In this document: positions 10,664-20,242 of the stretch, piece by piece
Position numbering within the stretch: position 1 is the stretch's first letter
Layout: each line of letters opens with the position of its first letter
NCBI GenBank assembly: GCA_027596035.1
Contig: JADGJA010000253.1
Location: 1 to 27,543, forward strand
DNA from: Thoreauomyces humboldtii
Taxonomy: Eukaryota; Chytridiomycota; Chytridiomycetes; Spizellomycetales; Powellomycetaceae
Direction of reading: 5' to 3'
Length of the DNA: 27,543 nucleotides
Position numbers and translations under genes: made by a program
The notes under the pieces: model-generated
Database searches by the model: none
The model's input: only the letters and a program-made list of their open reading frames with translations
What the model was told of the DNA's origin: nothing

Positions 10664-11156
10664 TTTCGAGAAGGAGCGGTTGAGTGGAGACCGCAGACGG
10701 GCAGACAGAAGACGTAAGGAACTCGTCGTGAGTGACGGGACGAGATGTCGGAGACGGAGGGAAGCGTCCACGAACGTCTTTGCAAGGGACTTCTTGTAAT
10801 AATGGAACTTGCACTGATCTTGAGGACATGGCAGAGACGGCAAACGATCTTTGGTGGGAGCGGCTGTGCGTTCTCATGAGAGTTTGGCGAGGATGACTCC
10901 CCTCCCCGCGCTCACTCTCCACCCCTCTTGCACCAATCTCCATCCGTCTTCGCTGTACACGGAGCACCGCGCTACGCCTCATCTTCTGTTGCTCTGGATA
11001 GCTCAGTTGTCACCAATCTGTATCAGCATCCTACCGTCAGGCAACCGACCGACGTGCGGGAACGGCTAGCTTGTCCCGCACCGTGTTCGACATTCCCACC
11101 CTGTTAGCGCTGGTCGCTGCAACAGTCTAGAGCAACAATATCCTGCATATGTCATC
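10664..11156. promoter_or_regulatory. Divergent promoter region between MetRS and SYS1
   Basis: 493 nt between two divergent start codons. The MetRS-proximal 180 nt (10664-10843) are an open frame continuous with MetRS exon 1 but without an ATG (see the findings). A minus-strand ATG near 10828 is out of frame with MetRS and would act as an overlapping upstream frame if transcribed. The SYS1-proximal part contains no evident gene. Confidence 0.5.
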
Positions 11157-11836
11157 ATGTCTACGTCCTTCCGAAACGCTTCTTTTGATCCATTAATGAT
11201 CACGGCGCAAATAGGTACGAGGGCAGAGACCCGTATGAATCAAATGATGAAAGGATGTGGAATCTAAACTCGATTCCCTCGATAACAGTTGCGTTACAAT
11301 GCACATACTATCTATCTGCATCGCTCGTGATATTTGCGATAGAGCTTCTTATCGGCTCACCAGTGACCTTGGCTCATGTCCTGTCTAATCAGGAAATCCG
11401 AACGGACACGGTTCTTGGGTGGGCCCTCTTCATTGCGTTTCTCATCAACGCTGGGATAGGGTAAGAGCCTGGGTTGTGCATTTTTCTTTAGAAGAGGACC
11501 TTCTGATTTGATTCACTCTGCTTGCACAGATGCTATGCCCAGCTCTACATCGTGCAACGAGCAAAACTCTGCCTCGACTTTTCCTGCACTCTCCACTTTC
11601 TGCACCTCATCATCACCACGTTCTTCAGCGGCGGGCTCTCGCGCTCCTTCTTCTGGTGGTTCTCCTTCCTATGCACCCTCGTCCTCATGAGCTTCGGAGC
11701 AGAGCATATCTGCATGCAGAAGGAGCTGGAACCCATCAACATCACGGGGACGAAAAAGAGGCATGGGTCGACGATCGATCCAAAGGATCTGGTCGAGTTG
11801 AGAGGCCTGACAGAAGTCGGTGACGACGTTCCATAG
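11157..11836 (+). CDS. SYS1: Sys1 homologue, Golgi integral membrane protein
   Basis: Sys1 is the Golgi receptor that recruits the small GTPase Arl3/ARFRP1 to trans-Golgi membranes. Three exons (11157-11214, 11289-11460, 11530-11836) give 178 aa; introns are 74 and 69 nt. The first splice creates FDPLMITAQIVALQCTYYLS, which matches the family's N-terminal FDP...QI.ALQ..YYL pattern and fixes the ATG at 11157 rather than the in-intron ATG at 11255. Four hydrophobic segments follow the Sys1 topology: about 14-40, 56-80, 96-118 and 120-142. The conserved middle IVQRAKLCLDFSCTLHFLH and the GGLSRSFFWW turn are present, as is EHICMQKELEPI at the end of the last segment. The remaining tail is short, polar and cytosolic. 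Confidence 0.93.
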
Positions 11837-12603
11837 CCTGTAGCGCCTAAGATCGTTTTGCAATTTTTCCCTAAATCATCACGAGGGAGAAACTGCCGGC
11901 GCTTGCACTCTGAATTGGACCGGCCACGATGCAGATGCCTTTCGGAGGAGACGACTTCTCTACGTCTAGGAGGGAAATATCTCAAAGTTGGGTATCCCAC
12001 AGAGCTGGGCGGTGGGATCGATCTCAAGTCACGGCAAACGTCCCATCGTTGCACTGTGCACGGAAACGCTAGACTGTGCCTGCAGCTTTGATGATGTCGA
12101 AATCTCCAAATACTCTCTCGGCGAAAACGTCGCGGATACATGGAAGCGGCGGAAACAAACCTCACCTCCCTCTCTCCCTCTCTCTCTCTCTCTTCTTTCG
12201 CCGGCTCGCGGGAGCTCGCACACCTTCTTTACCCGCCTCCCCGTCTCCTCTCTTATTTGATCTTAGGAAGCACGAATATGAAGCTTTAGATGCATCTGAT
12301 ATCTTCCCTGCAGGTCTTGTGAGTCTTTGACGACCAAGGCAAACCCAAAGCGTGCACACGGACAAGGAAAGGTCATGCATGACTCATCAGCTGCTGACTC
12401 TCTCCCTGTCATCGTCGATCGCTCACTCTTTCCTCTGACCCTATCTCTCTGTTGGTTCTCTTCCTTTCTCTGGGAGGTCTTTCTCTTCCCTTCTGTTTGC
12501 TGTTTGCTGGTTCTGCTTCGCTCTTCTCGGTCTCCTGTCTCACTTGATCCCAATCCCCCGTTGTTGTGCTCCTCCTCCTGGCCCTTCCTCTCAGCAACTC
12601 CCA
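11837..12603. other. Intergenic region between SYS1 and the REEP gene; C/T-rich leader
   Basis: Roughly 770 nt, probably the SYS1 3' end followed by the promoter and leader of the REEP gene. From about 12400 to the ATG at 12604 the plus strand is strongly pyrimidine-rich, as in many fungal 5' leaders. Open frames here are chance products with low-complexity Ser/Arg content. Confidence 0.5.
12165..12198 (+). repeat. CT microsatellite/polypyrimidine tract
   Basis: About 34 nt of CT and CCT steps on the plus strand with almost no purines, lying upstream of the REEP gene. It may be a promoter or leader element or a simple microsatellite. Confidence 0.75.
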
Positions 12604-14261
12604 ATGCTGGTCCCGCTCGCAAAAGTCGCCTGCTACGCTTGGGGAGGCTACTCGACCTACAAGACTCTCAGCTCAGCTGCAACCACCCTAGGCAAGAGGC
12701 AGCGATGGGTCTGCTTTTGGATCACCCTGGTCGTCATCGAGGTAAGGAAGGGGTACAGTCCTTCCCTCTCCGCGCTCATACTCCTCGGGCCAGGAACAGT
12801 TTCTGATCCCCCCCGTCGAAAAAGGCAGTGGAGCCGATCGTCGATTGGATTCTCTTCTGGTCAGGAAAAGCGTCTGGCGTCTGACCTCGACGGAGCCACC
12901 TCTCACACGGTCGCTCGTTGTTGTGCTGTTATAACATCAGGGTGCCATTCTACTACAACGCCAAGCTCGCCCTGTTCCTGGCGCTCTGCTATTGGCAAAC
13001 CCGTGCCACCACACCCATCTTCAAACGCTTCATCCATCCCGTGCTGTCACGGAAGCAGAAAGAGATCACGGTGGTGAGCCTGGGCGGTCCACGGGGGGAA
13101 AATCCCGTCGTATGATGTGAGGAGCTGACATGGTTGCATCGTTTCAGTACGAAAAGCACGTGAGACGGACGTTGATGATCGCGCACGACACGTTCTCGGA
13201 TGGGCTGGGCCGGGTGTCCTCCAAGCTTCCGGTGAGAAACGAACGATCCGGGCGTCTTCTCCGTCTCCCGATCAAAGGTTGCATCTGACGATCCTGAATC
13301 CGATCCCAAGCAAATCGGTTGGTCACTCCCGCCAACGCCTGTCGAGATGATGCAGGTCGATGCGGAGGAGGACGACGGCGAGTCCCCATTGTTTCCTGCG
13401 CCGATTCGTCGGGCTGCTGTTCCGCCGTCCACACCTCCCGCAACGTCCATCACCACCGCCGCCAGGATATTCTCGACGATCGAGAATCTGGGCGACTCCT
13501 CGGACGGTCATGACTACGAGATCGTTAATCGACCATCACAACTTCCGAATGCTCAAGAGGATAGAGATGACACGGACGAGGAAGCCCTGATGAACGCGTC
13601 GCTGGCGACCCGCTTTGACGTTAACGGGGGTGCAACGATCGGCGATGCCAGCCTGGTGGATCTGGTGGCCGACATGGACATGGACGAGGATCTCCTCTCT
13701 TTGGCTGCCGGACTAGGATGGCACGGTCAGGGATCCGATCCCAGGAGCGACCACTCTTCTCAGAGAGGCGGAGCCGGTGGAAGTGGAGGAACAGGTAGCG
13801 GAGATGGTGGTGGCGCGGTCTTCGCGTCGTCGTCCTCTGCTCTACCAACCTCCTCCTCCTCCTTCCGTCCTCAGGTTTACCATCCCAAGCACCTCACACC
13901 TCATCCACCAGCGTCCCCATCGACTACGTCCGCGCCGCTCCACCGTAGTCGCTCCGCTCTGCTCGATGGTTCCACGGAACCGATCGACGAAGGGTCTCGT
14001 GGAGAGCTCGCTCGATCCGTTTCCTTGGCCGCGTTTCCGACTCCAGTCGATCTGCCGCCTAACGATGCGGATAGATCGAGCTCCGTCATGACACCAGGTT
14101 CCCCGCCTTTACGTCAGATCACGCGTCCGACCACCATCGGACGGACACCGAGGACGGTGGTTTCCACACTTTCGACTGCGAGTGGTATAGGCGTCAGAAG
14201 GAGTCCGAGGATCGCCAGCGCCAAAGCGGGTTCAGCGAAGGACGGATCTGATGGAGAGTAG
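12604..14261 (+). CDS. TB2/DP1/HVA22 (REEP/Yop1) family ER-shaping membrane protein with long disordered tail
   Basis: Family members insert hairpins into the ER membrane and generate curvature. Five exons (12604-12741, 12825-12859, 12941-13073, 13148-13231, 13311-14261) give 446 aa; one exon is only 35 nt. The membrane domain spans about residues 1-115: a first hydrophobic hairpin with GGYSTYKTL and WVCFWITLVVIE, then AVEPIVDWILFWVPFYYNAK, the family's most conserved element, then LALCYW and the HPVLSRKQKEI motif. The rest (about 130-446) is Ser/Pro/Gly/Asp-rich and probably disordered, turning basic near the end (GVRRSPRIASAKAG). Overall layout is closer to REEP1-4 than to the short Yop1/REEP5-6 proteins. 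An acidic-flanked DYEIV near residue 198 fits the Atg8-interaction consensus. Confidence 0.9.
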
Positions 14262-14564
14262 GGTTTCACTCCTTAACGCAAGGTCGCTGCGAAAATGCTT
14301 TCAGGAAATATGAAAGATTGGGGTGGCGGGCTTGTTTTTTGGTGACCGACCCGTTTTAAAAGGGCTGGGTGCCACGCCTTCTATCACGAAGTGGGTAGTC
14401 GTGCGTCTTGGTAGTATCCTCGAGCTGCGTACAGCCAGCCTAACGCATCTGTTTTCAGGTGAGGTGTGTGTGGGGTTGGTTCGTCGGGCGGTCAGGTTTG
14501 GAGGTGCGGTTTGCATTTTTCGAACAAAGGAGAACGATCAGGATCAGGAGGACGACTTTTTTAA
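14262..14564. other. 3' flank of the REEP gene, nothing further seen
   Basis: Downstream of the REEP stop codon. It contains no convincing coding sequence and probably holds the REEP transcript's 3' end. Confidence 0.4.
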
Positions 14565-14597
14565 AGTATCAATCTCCAGTATCAATCTCCAGTATCA
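14565..14597 (+). repeat. Short tandem repeat, 13-nt unit, 2.5 copies
   Basis: The unit AGTATCAATCTCC occurs at 14565-14577 and 14578-14590, and the first seven bases recur at 14591-14597. It lies at the very beginning of the uncertain ORF at 14565-15026 and looks like a recent slippage or duplication event. Confidence 0.85.
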
Positions 14598-15026
14598 GGG
14601 GTACTGGGAGGACCATTCAGGTTCATTTACGAAAGGGCTTCGAGCACCTCGGAACCGAGAAGCATCCTGACGCCATCGGCGACGCAGGAGCTCGCTGCTG
14701 CTATTTACCTGCCCGATTCGGTCCCACCCCATGCTATAGTTCTGTTGCTATTCCTTGCCTGCATGGGCCCCGACCTGCATCGCGATGTCTGGGACTCCCT
14801 CCAACATGATTTTCAAGCGGACGAGGGAAGCGATCCACTGAGGGTTCTCGCACAGCTCTCGCAGAGTTGGCAGGCGCTGAACCTGCGCCGACACGCACTT
14901 TGTAATCCTCGACAAGACCGATGGCAAAGGACATCTTTTGAACTTCAGTCTCTGGTTGCCTCGGGACACCAAAAAGGGAAACATGGAAAGTCGGTGCAGG
15001 GGGAGCGAAGGAAGCGCTTCGGTTGA
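14565..15026 (+). CDS. Possible ORF or gene relic of unknown family (uncertain)
   Basis: A stop-free frame of 154 codons begins just after a TAA at 14562-14564 and ends at TGA 15024-15026; the first in-frame ATG is only at about 14763. The translation from about codon 30 looks more protein-like than its neighbours: a hydrophobic stretch with PPHAIVLLLFLACMGPDL, then DVWDSLQHDFQADEGSD and RVLAQLSQSWQALNLRR, suggesting amphipathic helices. I do not recognise a family; a fragment of a retroelement gag-like protein or a spliced gene lacking its first exon are possibilities. It faces the I9 inhibitor gene tail to tail, 30 nt away. The opposite strand also has an open frame here, so this may be chance. 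Confidence 0.2.
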   Translation, partial: SINLQYQSPVSGVLGGPFRFIYERASSTSEPRSILTPSATQELAAAIYLPDSVPPHAIVLLLFLACMGPDLHRDVWDSLQHDFQADEGSDPLRVLAQLSQSWQALNLRRHALCNPRQDRWQRTSFELQSLVASGHQKGKHGKSVQGERRKRFG

Positions 15027-15056
15027 AAGCCTTCCGCGTTGAAGATGCGAGGCCGC

Positions 15057-15556
15057 CTACTTTCCGATTCCAGCGTTCTTTGCGAAAGCAGACACCTCGC
15101 CATCGGCTTCGATGTAGTCGAGGTTCTTGTGAGCCTGGAACGTCGCTGCGCAAGATTGGAAGAGCCTGGTCAGTCGGAGGACTCCTCGACTCCCCTGTGA
15201 ATCGCCAGGGGAAAGCACACTTACTGAGAGTCTGGTCGGGGAGCGTTGCAGCGAATCCCTTCATCGTGGTGTCGTACTTGTGGCCAACCTTACCGCCTAC
15301 GTAACCGAAACTCTCTTAGCCTTCGGCCAAAAACCCGAACATCTACTCGAGGACCCCGGCTGCTTACCGGACGCCTCGACATCCTTTGCGGCCTTGTCAA
15401 TGACATCCTGGGGAGTGTCGGACTTGAAAATGACAATGTATTTTCCTGCGAAAGAAGGGCTGCGTCAGAAGGTGGGGAATGGAGGACCTGATGCTGGTAT
15501 GTCCATAGACTGAGAGTACGAAAAAGCACCCGCTCGGGAAAAGACTTACCGGACAT
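15057..15556 (-). CDS. Proteinase inhibitor I9 family protein (Pbi2-like)
   Basis: Stand-alone I9 domains inhibit subtilisin-type proteases; yeast Pbi2 inhibits vacuolar proteinase B and takes part in vacuole fusion. Four exons (15550-15556, 15368-15445, 15225-15296, 15057-15145) give 81 aa; introns are 104, 71 and 79 nt. The first coding exon is only 7 nt (ATG TCC G). The domain fills the protein: YIVIFKSDTPQDVIDKAAKD is the first strand and helix, GGKVGHKYDTTMKGFAATLP the central strands, and NLDYIEADGEV the last strand. These are the standard I9 landmarks, where I-E-x-D-x-x-V ends the fold. There is no signal peptide, as in Pbi2, so it is expected in cytosol or vacuole. It is not a propeptide, since no peptidase domain follows. 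Confidence 0.9.
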
Positions 15557-16435
15557 GTTTCTGTGAGTTTGCTGGGTACGAAAGGTTTTGGAGATGGTGC
15601 GAATGTGTTGAATGGTTGCAGGAGAGGAAGCGGTGGACGAGCACATTTGGTGGCGATCCTGGCCTTTACGTCACGTCTACCTCAGAGTGGTTTTGGACAG
15701 GCAGCAACAGCAGCAGCATGCATCACCACTTCACCAGTCCACAAGCGCTGACTGAGAACCCCAGGGCTGTCCTGGTCATCAGACGACCGCAGTGTCCAGA
15801 TGACCACCGGTAGCTTCATCTATCATAGAATGGAAAATGGTTCCCGATTCTCCTGCGAAATATGGTCCTACATAAACCGTTGCTTTCTTGGTCCATGGCA
15901 ACATCCAAACGTGGCTGGGAAGAACCCGACATGACCAGCATCTGATGAGGCCGCGTGCTCCGTTGCCCGGAAGAGATGTTACGAGAGCAGCAAGTCGAAG
16001 CGTTGAGAAGCCTTTGAAAGCCCAGGGTCTGAACTTGTTCCAAAAAGACAATCGACAGCCCGCAAGTCATCTCGTAATCCTTCGGAGTCCCAATTGGTCG
16101 GTTCCCCAAGTTCCTAAAACAACCCCCCTCAAGTCTGAAGCCTGTTTCTGACGGCTGCCTCCCTTGAACCGTCTTCGATGATCCTCCTTGATCCAGGCCA
16201 ACGTACTCATCCGATTAGACATGGTGCCTGAGGCGGCACTGGGGCAGCTGAACCATGAGGACCGCAAATAGGTCAAGTCCCTCTTCTGCAGAGACAGTCC
16301 TCGTTTTCCTCGACTTTAGCTTGGAAGAAGTCCGTCTATCACAAACAACAAACAGGCTTCCTCGTAGTATCTGAACCGCTTACTCAACATCTCTTCGTAT
16401 CCCCTTGTCGCGGCCAAGGCGTCCGCGAAAAACCA
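15557..16435. other. Intergenic region between the I9 inhibitor and the SH3 gene
   Basis: About 880 nt between divergent start codons. Plus-strand frame just left of 16436 stays open (from a possible acceptor near 16319) without an ATG, so the SH3 gene may have an extra 5' exon here. Minus-strand frames (15779-16051, 16067-16276, 16316-16723) show no family features. Confidence 0.4.
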
Positions 16436-17906
16436 ATGTTCGGGAGTCGCAACGCACTTGCCTGCACCGTCGGGGAGGAGCTTTGCACCACGAATATCGA
16501 GGCACGAGGTCTCAGATTCCGGCACCGACATAGACCGCTGATTGCAAATGATCCGAGCGCTGCGGCCAACGCTCTGGCCAATGGCGGTGGGGCGCCAAAC
16601 GAAGGGGAGGAGGTAGCCACTACATCCGCGAGTTCCGACTCGAGCACCGCGATCGTTGTGATCGATTTTGTGACTTTCGGACCGGTGCCAATGGCGGGAA
16701 CCATGCAGCCGGGTTTCACTCAAACCATCACTCGCACGGTGATCGTCGGGATCACGCCCGCACCGGCAGCGACGGACGGCAACGATGGTATTCCTGCAAT
16801 CACTCCCGCACCACAGGCGGCTACGCTTCCGGCAATGGCTACGCCTTCGACTATGGCGCCCGCACGGAGTGCAACAACCGGCATGTCGTCCTCACGCAAT
16901 TGTCGCCACACCAGCAGTCATGCCTAGTCTTCCCTCTCCGCTTCGAAATGGAATTATCTCCGCGTCCGTGGTCCTCTTTCTTCTGGCCTCTCTCGCTGCC
17001 TTCCTGTTGGTAAAACGTAGAAGCACCAAGCGGAAAGCTGCAGCGGTTGCAGCCGCTGCCGACCAGGCCAGTTTCAAGTTGCCCACCCAACGGATCTCAA
17101 CCCAGGCTCCTCGACTCCCAGCGTTCGTCGCAACGGGGGCGACTACGACCTCCACGACCTCGCGGCCCGACACGATCATGGGTTTTGTCGATCGATACAA
17201 CAGCGTTTACATTGGTGCCAACGGTGGCACGTCCCTCGCGAAAATCGTCGCATCCGGACCGCCGACGGAGGGTTCGATGCAGCCGCGAACAGATGAAAAC
17301 GACAACGAACAGATGGACCCGAACGCAACTCTCACGAGAAACAACGACGTCGAAGTCACTATCGCAGATGAGCGAGGTGGAGTGGACGAGGACGACTATC
17401 CCGTCATGTCTGCTGGCTACGACCCTTCGGAATCTTCCCCGTCACTACCCCGATTCTCTCCGTCCGGCCTGACCCCGACGATCGCTCGCTCCTCAACCGG
17501 CAGCTTCCTTCCCATGCCGGAACCCATCATCACCGCTCCGACCTCGTCGCCGTCCCTTCCCACCGACCCTTTCGCCGAAGAGTCCGAATACGAGGCCTAC
17601 AGGATCCTGCACGGCTGGACTCCCCAACGGACCGACGAGCTCCTCCTCTCGACCGACGACTCGGTCACCGTCTTCCAGGTGTTCGAAGACGGATGGGTCG
17701 AAGGTCGTTCCGAGATGAGCGGTCTCGTGGGAATGTTTCCCTTGGCGTGTCTGGCGGACCCGAGGAGGACCCGACTCTCCGACGTCAGAGCGTCTCGACA
17801 GACCATCTTCACCGACCTTCCTGACGGCGACGAGTTGGATTGGAGCCGACTGTCCAAGAGGGAGAGCAGTCTGCCGCAGGCGAGGGTGCAGCGAGACGAG
17901 GCGTAG
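16436..17906 (+). CDS. Single-pass membrane protein with cytoplasmic SH3 domain (Fus1-like architecture)
   Basis: Two exons (16436-16868, 16915-17906) joined across a 46-nt GT-AG intron give 474 aa. Residues 1-155 are Ala/Thr/Pro-rich (APAATDGNDGIPAITPAP and similar) and presumably extracellular and O-glycosylated. A transmembrane segment spans about 156-180 (GIISASVVLFLLASLAAFLL), followed by the stop-transfer cluster KRRSTKRK. The cytoplasmic part has a disordered Ser/Thr/Pro/Asp-rich stretch and an SH3 domain at about 368-428: YRILHGW in place of the usual ALYDY, DELLLSTDDSVTVF, the conserved Trp in FEDGWVEGRS, and GLVGMFPLACL. This layout is that of yeast Fus1, a cell-fusion scaffold. No signal peptide is visible at 16436, so the true start may be in an upstream exon; the intron is the shortest in the window and less certain than the others. 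Confidence 0.72.
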
Positions 17907-18763
17907 TAGATATCATCAGGAAGTTCTCGCATGGCTTATATGTTCGATACGTATCTCAAATACATAGACTGAGGTCAGCTTACTGTACTTTACGGCTTCC
18001 AGCAACAGCGGCTGGCGGTTGCACCACGAAGGTTGGAACGGACCGTCGGAGTTTGCGGCCCGCAACGATGAGCACTCAGCGTTGCATGTGAAAATAATCC
18101 TTTCGACAGACAACGGCAGCGGTGCGGATACTAAGCGAACGCGTAGATGTGCGAGTAGCGAAGGTCTGAGCCAAGGTCGGAATCTGAGCCGAGCAGCATA
18201 TGACTTGTATGCAAAAAAACTTGCGCGCAGCCTGGCATGAAGAGAAGGGATGGTTGACCAATGGTGCTGGGCCGTCTCCTCGTCCGGGAAGCGATTTGCA
18301 AGGTTGACCTGCGGCCAAGCTGCAATCGTCATTCGCCTAAAGGATACCGGTACCGGCATCACGCTTTGGTAGACACAGCCTCCGACGCGGTTTCCCGCCA
18401 GGCCCCGAAAGCCATGCCGCGGTCTACAAATCTTTTGTGGGTCGACTTCTGCGCGCCAAACTTCCAGTCCGACGGTACAGGAGACCTGGTGTACTGTATG
18501 GACCCTTTTTTGCTCATGTTGGGCGTCCTCCTTTCATTCCACGAAGCAAGCAGAGAAAAAACTTAGCTGCCCTGTACCACCGCGCGAATTAATCAAGCCG
18601 TTGTGGTCCGTTAACAAAGGTGTAAAAGTTGTACACGGAGAAAGGGAAGAGAAGAGTCTGTCGAACATGTTCCCCCCCAAAGGCGATCGAGGCAATCGTT
18701 AAAAGACTTTGGAGGAGGACCATGTCACTCCGTTTCTAAAGTCCGCCATCCCCAAGCATCACG
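17907..18763. other. Intergenic region upstream of the aspartic protease gene
   Basis: About 860 nt with no supported gene. It contains TACCGGTACCGG at 18345-18356, which recurs once downstream of the protease gene. An ATG at 18721, out of frame with the protease start, lies just before it. Confidence 0.5.
18345..18356. repeat. TACCGGTACCGG, first copy
   Basis: A direct double TACCGG step that contains the palindromes ACCGGT and GGTACC. The same 12-mer occurs at 20411-20422. The two copies flank the aspartic protease gene. Confidence 0.6.
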
Positions 18764-20242
18764 ATGAAGGTTGCTGCTATCACGCTCGCGCTCGCGCTGG
18801 CCGCGACATCCGTCTCCGCTGCGGCAGTATCTTCGCATGGACCTCCCACCCAGCCAACCCACAAGTTGCGGTCAAAGAGCTTCTCGCTGCCGCTATCGAG
18901 AGGGAATAGATCGGCTGTTCCCGTCCTCAAGGATATCCCCGCTATCATCGCTCATACTGCTATGAGGCACGATGTCCGTGCTCCGTCGTCCGGAGTCACT
19001 GAGCGCGGCCAGGCGAAACCGGTGCTTACCAATACTCAAAACTTTGGTTACACTGTTCCGGTTGTCATCGGAGGCCAGAATTTCAACCTCCAAGTAGACA
19101 CTGGATCTAGCGACATCTGGGTTGCCGACGTTGCTGCGACTGGACCGATAGCTGGCTCGAACCGCTTCGATCCCTCCAAGTCGTCGACGTACCAGAACAC
19201 GGGGCAAACGTTCGCAATACAATACCTGGCTTCCCCCGCGCAAGGCACTATTGCGCAAGACACGATCTCCATAGGTTCCTTGTCGCTCTCAGGTGAGTCC
19301 TAATATGCTTGGAATACTTGCGACATCACATGTTGAACTTTATATCCCGTAGGTCAGCAGTTTGGAGATGTTACAAGTGAAGGCAATGGTTTCATGTATT
19401 TCATGGACGGCTTTCTGGGGTTGGGTTGGGCAACAGAGTAAGGTGTCGCACGGGAGCTGCAACGTGCTCGGAACCTTGCTTACACCCCTTAAAATTCTCC
19501 AGCGGGATGGAATGGTTTACAAATGCCTGTCAGCAGGGGCTGCTTGATTACTGCGCCTTTTCCCTATATCTCTCCAATGCCCCGAACAGCGATTCAACAT
19601 CCGTAATGACCCTAGGAAACCCGTGGGCAAGCACATCCTTTTCAGGATCGATCTCATGGGTTCAATCCATTAAAACCGATCTCGGTCACTGGGCCCTCCC
19701 GCTGACGGTATGCCCATTTCGCGAACGATTCTCGCATAATCAGTTTCTGACCTCTTTACGCTCCCTATCAGGCGCTCACCTACAACGGCGTGGCTGTGAA
19801 AAGCACACTCAAACAGGCAGTCCTAGACAGCGGTGCCACTTTTGTGACAGGTCCCCCCGCCGATGTGGCGGCGCTCAACGCCGCGATAGGCGCTAAACTC
19901 CCCGGAAATCTCAACTTGTACTTGATCGACTGTGGAGCCAGGGCTACAGCTCATCCCATCTCGTTCACTGTGGGCGCACCCGGCGCGTCGTACACCCTTA
20001 CGCTCAACGCCAATGAGTACCTCGTGCCAACCGGCGCGCCGCAAGCGGGCGGAAAGTGCTATTCCATCTTCCAAGCCTACACCCCCAGCCCGGGCATGAG
20101 TCCCGTAACCTCCTGGCTTCTTGGCGACTTCGTACTTCGCAAGTACTACTCAGCTTTCTACTTTGGTCAGAACACCCCAAGTGCGCAAGGGACTGGCTGG
20201 ATTGGGTTTGCGCCCGTCAGCCCCGCCTTCACTGGATATTAA
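18764..20242 (+). CDS. Secreted or vacuolar aspartic protease, pepsin family A1
   Basis: An acid endopeptidase. Four exons (18764-19292, 19353-19437, 19503-19707, 19772-20242) give 429 aa; introns are 60-65 nt. A signal peptide (MKVAAITLALALAATSVSA) is followed by a propeptide to about residue 85, then NFGYTVPVVIGGQNFNLQVD begins the mature enzyme. The first catalytic Asp is in DTGSSDIWV (about D112). The flap is FAIQYLASPAQGTI with its Tyr. DGFLGLGW and a typical insertion follow. The second catalytic Asp is in LDSGATFVTGP (about D291), where Ala replaces the usual Thr/Ser after Gly. WLLGDFVLRKYYSAFYFG is the hallmark C-terminal strand pair. Cysteines in TNACQQG/DYCAF and in IDCG/GKCYSIF could form disulfides. 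No GPI signal is seen, so it is probably soluble. Confidence 0.94.

Noticed and set aside
11244..11250. ATGATGA in SYS1 intron 1, a box-C-like sequence suggesting an intronic snoRNA.
   Set aside because: No D box (CTGA) follows and the 74-nt intron offers no terminal stem.
11255..11464. Start of Sys1 at the ATG at 11255.
   Set aside because: That ATG lies inside an intron; the spliced start at 11157 gives the conserved FDP...AQIVALQ N-terminus.
16316..16723. Minus-strand frame with a protein-like end (LLFVIDGLLPS).
   Set aside because: Most of it is antisense to the SH3-gene ectodomain and it has no family features; kept only as a doubt about the region left of 16436.
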